A DNA stretch of 64,000 nt from Pseudonocardia endophytica (GTDB lineage: Bacteria; Actinomycetota; Actinomycetes; Mycobacteriales; Pseudonocardiaceae): contig NZ_SMFZ01000002.1 of the NCBI RefSeq assembly GCF_004339565.1, positions 1,426,001-1,490,000 of the forward strand. Reading direction: 5' to 3'. Shown piece after piece: positions 58,622 to 64,000 of this stretch; position 1 is the stretch's first letter, and each line of letters starts with the position of its first letter. The position numbers and the translations under genes are program-made. The notes beneath the pieces are model-generated. The model saw only the letters and a list, made by a program, of their open reading frames with translations, made no database searches and had not been told where the DNA came from.

Positions 58622-59379
58622 CGAACCCGCCGCTCTTCGTCGTCGACGACCTTCCGGCCCCCGGCAGCAGCACCGCGCTGACCGGACCGGAGGGACGGCA
58701 CGCGGCGACCGTGCGCCGGATCCGCCCCGGCGAGGTCGTCGTGCTCACCGACGGACGCGGCGGGCTCGCACACGCCGAGGCCGGTGCGTCCGGCAAGGAC
58801 TCCCTGGAGCTGACGGTCACCGGCGTGGAGCGCGTGGAGCCACCCCTGGTCCGGGTCGCCGTGGCGCAGGCACTGGTCAAGGGCGACCGCGGCGAGCTGG
58901 CCGTGGAGACGGCGACCGAGGCCGGCGTGGACGAGGTGATCCCCTGGCGGGCGGCCCGGTCCGTCGTGCGCTGGGAGTCCGGTCCGCGCGGGGACAAGGC
59001 GCTGGCCCGCTGGCGCGCGACCGTGCGGGAGGCCGCGAAGCAGTCGCGCCGCCCGTGGACGCCCGAGGTCGCCGAGCCGGTGACGACGGCGCAACTGGCC
59101 CGCCGGGTGCCGGAGGTGGACCTGGCGCTGGTGCTGCACGAGTCGGCGGACGAGTCGCTGGCGTCGGTGCCGATCCCGTCCGCCGGGACCGTGCTGCTCG
59201 TCGTCGGGCCCGAGGGCGGTGTCGACGACGGCGAGCTCGCGGCGCTCACCGACGCCGGTGCCCGTGTCGTGCGGATGGGGCCGGAGGTGCTGCGGGCGTC
59301 GACGGCGGCGTGTGTCGCGCTCGGCGCGCTCGGAGTGCTGGCCGGCCGATGGCGCCCTCACTCGATCGGACCCGCGTAG
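58618..59379 (+). CDS. rsmE: 16S rRNA m3U1498 methyltransferase RsmE, CTG start
   Basis: A 253-residue SPOUT methyltransferase. The N-terminal PUA-like part TNPPLFVVDDLPAPGSST and LTGPEGRHAATVRRIRPGE belongs to the family but lies upstream of the first GTG (58711). Between the upstream stop at 58540 and 58711 there is no ATG, GTG or TTG in frame; CTG at 58618 overlaps the dnaJ2 stop as CTGA, so a CTG start with translational coupling is proposed. C-terminal SPOUT motifs: LVLHESADESL, VLLVVGPEGGVDDGELAAL and RMGPEVLRASTAACVALGAL form the SAM knot near 190-245. Same order as in mycobacteria (Rv2372c). Confidence 0.9.
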   Translation: MTNPPLFVVDDLPAPGSSTALTGPEGRHAATVRRIRPGEVVVLTDGRGGLAHAEAGASGKDSLELTVTGVERVEPPLVRVAVAQALVKGDRGELAVETATEAGVDEVIPWRAARSVVRWESGPRGDKALARWRATVREAAKQSRRPWTPEVAEPVTTAQLARRVPEVDLALVLHESADESLASVPIPSAGTVLLVVGPEGGVDDGELAALTDAGARVVRMGPEVLRASTAACVALGALGVLAGRWRPHSIGPA

Positions 59380-59418
59380 TTTCCGTCCGTGCAGGTCGGG
59401 GCGTGCCACGATCCCGAC

Positions 59419-60312
59419 ATGCAGGACAGAGGCGGCCCGTGCCGTACCCCGATCAGCCGACGACGGTTCGGGGCGCTCGCTCTCGCCGCGCTCCCGGCGA
59501 TCGCCGCGTGCGGTGTGCGCGCGCCGGAACGTCCCGCCGTGGCGGAGCCGACCGGGCCGCAGAAGGTCCCCTACGGCGGCGACCCCAGCCAGTTCGGGGA
59601 GTACACCGCGCCGACCGGGACGGGCGTCGCGAAGGGCCTGGTCGTGATCGTCCACGGCGGGTACTGGCGGTCCCAGTTCGGGCTGGACCTGGGCCGGCCG
59701 CTGGCGGCCGCGCTCGTGTCGGCCGGCTGGGCGGCGTGGAACGTCGAGTACCGCCGGGTCGGTGACGGCGGAGGCTGGACCTCGACGTTCGACGACGTGG
59801 CGCTCGCCATGGACCACGTCAGCCAGTTCGCCAGCGCCCGCATCCCGGCGGACAAGATCTTCGCGCTCGGGCACTCCGCGGGCGGTCACCTCGCGGCCTG
59901 GCTGGCGGCCCGGCCGGGCCTTCCGCCGGGCTCACCCGGCGCGAACCCGCAGGTGACGCTGAACGGTGTGGTGTCCCAGGCCGGTGTCCTCGACCTCGCA
60001 TCGGCCGTGCGGCTCGGTGACGGCGCCGTCGTCGACCTCCTGGGCGGGACGCCGCAGTCGGCCCCGGACCGCTACACGATCGCGTCGCCGATCCAGCGGG
60101 TGCCGCTGCAGGTCCCGACGATCTGCGTGCACGGCACCGCGGACGAGGTCGTGCCGATCTCGCAGAGCGAGTCGTTCGTGCAGCGCGCGAAGGCGGCGGG
60201 CGACCGCTCCGAGCTGGTCCGCGTCGACGGCGCGGACCACGGCGCGCTGATCGACGTCCGTTCTCCGGGCTGGACGGCGTCGCTGGCGGCGTTGGACCGG
60301 CTCGCGGCATAG
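59419..60312 (+). CDS. Tat-exported lipoprotein esterase (kynurenine formamidase-like)
   Basis: A 297-residue alpha/beta hydrolase with export features: twin arginines in SRRRFGALALAALPAIAACG, which also contains a lipobox (AIAAC), so it is likely a Tat lipoprotein on the outer face of the membrane. Catalytic layout: VVIVHGGYWRSQFG (oxyanion, HGGYW as in kynurenine formamidase) near 85, FALGHSAGGHLAAWLA with the serine near 155, CVHGTADEVVPISQS with Asp near 240, and DGADHGALIDV with His near 275. The exact ester is unknown. ATG 59419 is favoured over GTG 59389 because the signal fits better. Confidence 0.85.
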   Translation: MQDRGGPCRTPISRRRFGALALAALPAIAACGVRAPERPAVAEPTGPQKVPYGGDPSQFGEYTAPTGTGVAKGLVVIVHGGYWRSQFGLDLGRPLAAALVSAGWAAWNVEYRRVGDGGGWTSTFDDVALAMDHVSQFASARIPADKIFALGHSAGGHLAAWLAARPGLPPGSPGANPQVTLNGVVSQAGVLDLASAVRLGDGAVVDLLGGTPQSAPDRYTIASPIQRVPLQVPTICVHGTADEVVPISQSESFVQRAKAAGDRSELVRVDGADHGALIDVRSPGWTASLAALDRLAA

Positions 60313-60321
60313 GATCCGGCC

Positions 60322-60855
60322 GTGCTCGTGCCCGCCGCCGGATCCGTGCTGCTGCTCGTCGACCTGCAGCAACGGCTGATGCCCGCGATCTCCGGCGGGG
60401 ACGAGGTCGTCGCGAACTCCGACCGGCTGGCGCGGGCCGCCGGGATGATGGACGTGCCGATCGTGGCGACCGAGCAGAACCCGGCCGGACTCGGTCCGAC
60501 CGTCCAGGCGCTCGCCGGATACCCGCGGACGGTGCTGCCGAAGACGTCGTTCGCGGCGACGTCCGAGCCGACGTTCGACACGCTGCTGCCACCGGACACC
60601 GAGCACGTGGTCGTGGCCGGCTGCGAGGCGCACGTCTGCGTGCTGCAGACCGTGGTCGGACTGCGCGGACGCGGGTACCGCGTGCTGCTGGTCGGCGACG
60701 CGGTCGGCTCCCGGACGACGGCGAACCGGGACGCCGCGCTGGCGCGGGCGCGCGAGCACGGGGCCGAGGTGCTGACGACCGAGATGGTGCTGTTCGAATG
60801 GCTGGAGCACTCCGGCCACCCGCGTTTCCGCGACGTTCAGCGCCTGATCACCTAG
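60322..60855 (+). CDS. Isochorismatase-like cysteine hydrolase
   Basis: A 177-residue isochorismatase-fold protein. Landmarks: VLLLVDLQQRLMPAI with catalytic Asp near 14, IVATEQNPAGLGPTV, LPKTSFAATSEPTFDTLL with the lysine, and VVVAGCEAHVCVLQTVVGL with the nucleophile cysteine near 105 and the cis-peptide region before it. Members of this YcaC-like branch are mostly amidases or of unknown substrate. GTG 60322 lies 9 bp after the esterase stop, so they may be co-transcribed. Confidence 0.88.
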   Translation: MLVPAAGSVLLLVDLQQRLMPAISGGDEVVANSDRLARAAGMMDVPIVATEQNPAGLGPTVQALAGYPRTVLPKTSFAATSEPTFDTLLPPDTEHVVVAGCEAHVCVLQTVVGLRGRGYRVLLVGDAVGSRTTANRDAALARAREHGAEVLTTEMVLFEWLEHSGHPRFRDVQRLIT

Positions 60856-60883
60856 GGCGCGGCACCGGATATCGACGGGTGCG

Positions 60884-62044
60884 ATGTCGGTGGGGGTGGG
60901 TACCATCGGCCGCGACACGAGGGCTGACTTCAGGAAGCAGGCGATCGCACCCTTGACCGGTACCGAACCCGGCCCCGACGACCCCCGGACCGACGCGCGG
61001 AACGGGGAGGCGCGGTCCCGGATGGTGGTCCCGGACACGGCGCTGCTGGCCCTCCTCGGATCGCGGGACGAGAGCCTGCGCGCCGCCGAGGACGCGCTGA
61101 CCGCGGACGTGCACGTGCGGGGCAACGAGCTGACGCTGACCGGTGAGCCGGCCGACGTGGCGTTCGCCGAGCGCGTGTTCACCGAGCTGATCACGCTGGC
61201 CGAGCGCGGGCAGATGGTCGGCGCGGACACCGTGCGCCGGACCGTCGACATGCTCGCCGGGCCGGCCGAGACGATCGGCGAGTCCCCGGCCGAGGTGCTG
61301 AGCCTGGACATCCTGTCCCGGCGCGGGAAGACGATCCGTCCGAAGACGCTGAACCAGAAGCGCTACGTCGACGCCATCGACTCGAACACGATCGTGTTCG
61401 GCATCGGGCCCGCCGGTACCGGCAAGACGTACCTGGCGATGGCCAAGGCCGTGCAGGCACTGCAGGCCAAGGCCGTCAACCGGATCATCCTGACCCGGCC
61501 CGCCGTCGAGGCCGGTGAGCGGCTCGGCTACCTGCCGGGAACGCTGTACGAGAAGATCGACCCGTACCTGCGCCCGCTGTACGACGCGTTGCACGACATG
61601 CTGGATCCGGAGTCCATTCCGAAACTGATGGCCGCCGGAACAATTGAAGTAGCGCCGTTGGCGTACATGCGGGGCCGGACCTTGAATGATGCGTTCATTA
61701 TTCTGGATGAGGCCCAGAACACCACTCCGGAACAGATGAAGATGTTCCTGACGCGATTGGGATTCGGGTCGCGGATCGTGGTGACCGGCGATGTCACGCA
61801 GATCGACCTGCCAGGGGCATCGCGGTCCGGTCTCCAGGTGGTGCAGGAGATCCTGGACGGCATCGACGACGTGCACTTCGCGCAGCTCGACAGCGCGGAC
61901 GTCGTGCGGCACCGCCTGGTCGGCGACATCGTGGACGCCTACGCGCGCTTCGACGCCGCGGGCCAGCGCCGGGCCGCGATGGCGTCGGCGCCGCGCAACG
62001 GCCCGGTCCAGAACCGCCGGGAGCGCCGCCGTCCCCAGGGGTAG
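60884..62044 (+). CDS. phoH: PhoH-family ATPase
   Basis: A PhoH-type protein (386 residues from ATG 60884; the true start may lie further in, e.g. near 61022). The KH-like N-terminal part (LRAAEDALTADVHVRGNELTL) precedes the ATPase with Walker A GIGPAGTGKTYLAMAKAV near 175 and Walker B AFIILDEAQNTTPEQMK near 270, and RIVVTGDVTQIDLPG. Mycobacterial PhoH1 (Rv2368c) has the same place before ybeY and is linked to rRNA maturation. Codon use is striking: positions 61681-61740 contain only 28 G/C of 60 by my count, far below the surroundings. A palindrome-like CACCG...CGGTG segment lies around 60863-60891 at the start. Confidence 0.93.
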   Translation: MSVGVGTIGRDTRADFRKQAIAPLTGTEPGPDDPRTDARNGEARSRMVVPDTALLALLGSRDESLRAAEDALTADVHVRGNELTLTGEPADVAFAERVFTELITLAERGQMVGADTVRRTVDMLAGPAETIGESPAEVLSLDILSRRGKTIRPKTLNQKRYVDAIDSNTIVFGIGPAGTGKTYLAMAKAVQALQAKAVNRIILTRPAVEAGERLGYLPGTLYEKIDPYLRPLYDALHDMLDPESIPKLMAAGTIEVAPLAYMRGRTLNDAFIILDEAQNTTPEQMKMFLTRLGFGSRIVVTGDVTQIDLPGASRSGLQVVQEILDGIDDVHFAQLDSADVVRHRLVGDIVDAYARFDAAGQRRAAMASAPRNGPVQNRRERRRPQG

Positions 62045-62122
62045 GCCGCCGGGACCGTCGGTGCCCCGGACTACCCTGGGGGCGTCCGGGGGAGCAGGAA
62101 TCGACAGGGGTCGTCCGCAGCA

Positions 62123-62668
62123 GTGAGCATCGAGGTCGTCAACGAGTCCGGCGTCACCGTCGACGAGGCGTCACTGGTGTCCGTCGCGCGGTTCACGCTG
62201 GAGACCATGCAGGTGAACCCGGCCGTCGAGCTGGCGATCACCGCCGTCGGGCTGGACGCGATGACCGAGCTGCACGAGCGGTGGATGGACGAGCCCGGCC
62301 CCACCGACGTGATGGCGTTCCCGATGGACTCGCTGGCCGAGGACAGCCGCCGTCCGGACGCACCCGACCTCGGGCCCGCCCTGCTGGGTGACGTGGTGCT
62401 CTGCCCGGCGTTCGCGAAGGACCAGGCCAAGACGGCCGGGCACACGCTGGCCGACGAGCTGCACCTGCTCACCGTGCACGGCGTGCTGCACCTGCTGGGG
62501 TACGACCATCTGGAGCCCGCCGAGGAGCGGGAGATGTTCGGCCTGCAGGACCGGCTGCTCGGGCAGTGGCGCCACGGCCGGGAACGGGCGCGGGAACAGG
62601 ACCGCCGGAAACGCAGCGACGACCGTCTGCTCGGCGCCGCGGGCTTCGAGGACGAGCCGACCCGATGA
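62123..62668 (+). CDS. ybeY: Endoribonuclease YbeY
   Basis: A 181-residue metalloprotein for 16S rRNA 3' end maturation and ribosome quality control. Zinc motif HGVLHLLGYDHLEPAEE near residue 115-131 (H-x3-H-x5-H), preceded by LLGDVVLCPAFAKDQA and PTDVMAFPMDS, the usual YbeY order. A charged Arg/Glu-rich tail follows. GTG 62123 is chosen. Its stop overlaps the next start (ATGA). Order phoH-ybeY-corC-like as in mycobacteria. Confidence 0.95.
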   Translation: MSIEVVNESGVTVDEASLVSVARFTLETMQVNPAVELAITAVGLDAMTELHERWMDEPGPTDVMAFPMDSLAEDSRRPDAPDLGPALLGDVVLCPAFAKDQAKTAGHTLADELHLLTVHGVLHLLGYDHLEPAEEREMFGLQDRLLGQWRHGRERAREQDRRKRSDDRLLGAAGFEDEPTR

Positions 62669-64000
62669 CGGTGTGGCTGATCGTCGCCGCGGTCGTGCTG
62701 ATCCTGCTGGCCGGGATCTTCGCCGCGGCGGACGCCGCCCTGATGTCGATCTCCCGGGCGCGGGTGGACGCCGTCGTGCGGACCCGGCGGGCCGGGGCGA
62801 GGGCGCTGGCCGCCGTCGTCGCCGATCGTCCGCGGCACGTGAACCTGCTGCTCCTGCTGCGCCTGACCGCGGAGACGGCGGCGACCGTGCTGATCGTCGT
62901 CGCGCTCGCTCCCGTCTTCTCGAGTCCGTGGATCGGCGTCCTGCTCGCCGGCGTGATCATGGTCGTGGTCAGCTACGTGCTGATCGGCGTCGGCCCGCGC
63001 ACGCTGGGCCGCCAGCATCCCTACCGGGTCGGCCTGCTCGTCGCCGCCCCGGTGCGCGCGCTCGGTACGCTGCTCTCGCCGCTGTCCAAGCTGCTGATCC
63101 TCGTCGGCAACGCGATCACGCCGGGCCCTGGCTTCCGGGAGGGACCGTTCTCCACGGAGGTCGAGCTCCGCGAGCTGGTGGACATGGCCAGCACCCGCGG
63201 CGTCGTCGACGAGGGCGAGCGGAAGATGATCCACTCCGTCTTCGAGCTGGGGGAGACGCCGGTCCGGGAGATCATGGTGCCGCGCCCGGACGTGGTCTGG
63301 GCGGAGCGGGACACCCCGGTCGACAAGGTGCTCCGCCTGGCACTGAAGAGCGGGTACTCCCGGATCCCGGTGCTCGGCGAGGGCATCGACGACGTCATCG
63401 GCATCGCCTACCTGAAGGACCTGGTCCGGGCCCGGGACGAGGCCGAGCGCGAGGAGCGGGCCCGCCAGTCGCTCGTCGAGATCATCCGGCCGGCCGTGTT
63501 CGTGCCGGATTCCAAGCGCAGCGACGAGCTGCTGCGCGAGATGCAGCGCCACCGCAACCACATGGCCGTCGTCGTCGACGAGTACGGCGGCACCGCGGGC
63601 GTCGTGACGATCGAGGACATCCTGGAGGAGATCGTCGGCGAGATCGCCGACGAGTACGACCAGGAGGAGATCCCGGACGTCTCCGAGGTCGAGGGCCGGA
63701 CGCTGCGGGTTGCCGCCCGCCTGCCCGTCGAGGACCTCGAGGAGCTGTTCGCCGCCCAGTTCACCGGCACGGCACGGGAGACCGAGCTGCGCGAGGCGCT
63801 CGAGGCCGCGGACGTGGACACCGTCGGGGGGCTGCTCGCGCAGCGTCTCGGCAAGGTGCCGCTCCCGGGTGCCGAGGCCGAGGTCGCCGGGCTGCACCTG
63901 CGCGGCGAGGGCGGCAAGGACGCCCGCGGCCGGACCCGGATCACGTCCGTGCTGGTCACGCCGCTGGACCCGGTCGAGGCCGGTCCCGAGGAGGCCGAGC
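62665..64000 (+). CDS. CNNM/CorC-like transporter-associated protein, incomplete at right edge
   Basis: At least 445 residues, no stop before the window ends. N-terminal DUF21/CNNM membrane domain with about four helices (VWLIVAAVVLILLAGIFAA, then VLIVVALAPVFSSPWIGVLL, VIMVVVSYVLIGVG), two CBS domains (PVREIMVPRPDVVWAERDTP and RNHMAVVVDEYGGTAGVVTI), and the CorC_HlyC transporter-associated domain starting EVEGRTLRVAARLPVEDLEE. Such proteins affect Mg2+ or Co2+ export. ATG 62665 overlaps ybeY by four bases. Corresponds to Rv2366c by order. Confidence 0.9.
   Translation, partial: MTVWLIVAAVVLILLAGIFAAADAALMSISRARVDAVVRTRRAGARALAAVVADRPRHVNLLLLLRLTAETAATVLIVVALAPVFSSPWIGVLLAGVIMVVVSYVLIGVGPRTLGRQHPYRVGLLVAAPVRALGTLLSPLSKLLILVGNAITPGPGFREGPFSTEVELRELVDMASTRGVVDEGERKMIHSVFELGETPVREIMVPRPDVVWAERDTPVDKVLRLALKSGYSRIPVLGEGIDDVIGIAYLKDLVRARDEAEREERARQSLVEIIRPAVFVPDSKRSDELLREMQRHRNHMAVVVDEYGGTAGVVTIEDILEEIVGEIADEYDQEEIPDVSEVEGRTLRVAARLPVEDLEELFAAQFTGTARETELREALEAADVDTVGGLLAQRLGKVPLPGAEAEVAGLHLRGEGGKDARGRTRITSVLVTPLDPVEAGPEEAE

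Noticed and set aside
60862..60892. A strong terminator or operator before phoH
   Set aside because: CACCGGATATCG...CGATGTCGGTG pairs only with a bulge and the segment overlaps the proposed phoH start; kept only as a weak member of the palindrome family.

Overview
The window reads as chromosomal DNA of a high-GC actinobacterium, most likely Pseudonocardiaceae (Pseudonocardia-like). The reasons are the very high G+C with frequent GTG starts, F420/LLM-type oxidoreductases, a mycothiol-type (TIGR03086) protein, and a gene order matching the Mycobacterium tuberculosis block from about Rv2421 to Rv2366: rsfS, gpgP, octT, comEA, comEC, holA, rpsT, lepA, the cys/sirohaem genes, hemW, hrcA, dnaJ2, rsmE, phoH, ybeY, corC-like. 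No rRNA, tRNA, prophage, transposase or CRISPR array was recognised.

Layout. 1-7.7 kb: an LLM oxidoreductase, a DUF559 nuclease-like protein, a membrane protein, a large FAD/Fe-S oxidase, and a divergent cupin/MarR pair around a perfect operator. 7.7-13.4 kb: a self-contained secondary alcohol/ketone module (Baeyer-Villiger-type monooxygenase, GAF-Fis activator, alpha/beta hydrolase, TbADH-type alcohol dehydrogenase) with the same 8-5-8 palindrome in front of both transcription units. 13.4-17.2 kb: assorted methyltransferase, MaoC hydratase, FMN-binding and TetR genes. 17.3-20.5 kb: rsfS-gpgP-octT plus an FGGY kinase. 20.5-21.85 kb: an intergenic repeat island. 21.85-29.4 kb: comEA-comEC, threonine synthase with a SAM riboswitch, holA, rpsT. 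29.5-42.3 kb: hydrolase, cyanase, lepA, redox and CoA enzymes, a sirtuin, an OsmC remnant, and an organosulfur pair (ssuD-like and an FAD/NAD(P) protein with a leader peptide). 42.5-50.7 kb: a complete assimilatory sulfate reduction operon on the minus strand (leader peptide, sulfite reductase, small Zn-ribbon protein, cysH, cysD, cysN, sirohydrochlorin chelatase, two TauE/SafE permeases). 51.1-64 kb: hemW, a lipase, an ABC exporter operon, then hrcA-dnaJ2-rsmE, an esterase, an isochorismatase-like hydrolase, and phoH-ybeY-corC-like running off the right edge.

How the parts work together. The sulfur operon carries sulfate through APS and sulfite to sulfide and includes the chelatase for the reductase's sirohaem. 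A cysteine-type leader peptide and two copies of the 10-bp palindrome TGTCCGGACA bracket it. The ketone module has the enzymes for secondary alcohol to ketone to ester to acid plus alcohol. The conserved housekeeping block is interrupted by lineage-specific genes: nadD is missing next to rsfS, and an FGGY kinase and the repeat island lie between octT and comEA.

The most unusual content is repeat DNA: four 62-bp hairpin elements in tandem, a C-rich compound minisatellite with G-quadruplex potential on the other strand, a 78-bp repeat present both in this island and in-frame inside the sirohydrochlorin chelatase gene 23 kb away, a (GDxDG)10 repeat at the start of ComEC, and a family of GTGCGA/TCGCAC palindromes at gene borders. 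All functional assignments are from reading the sequence and remembered family features; no database search was run.
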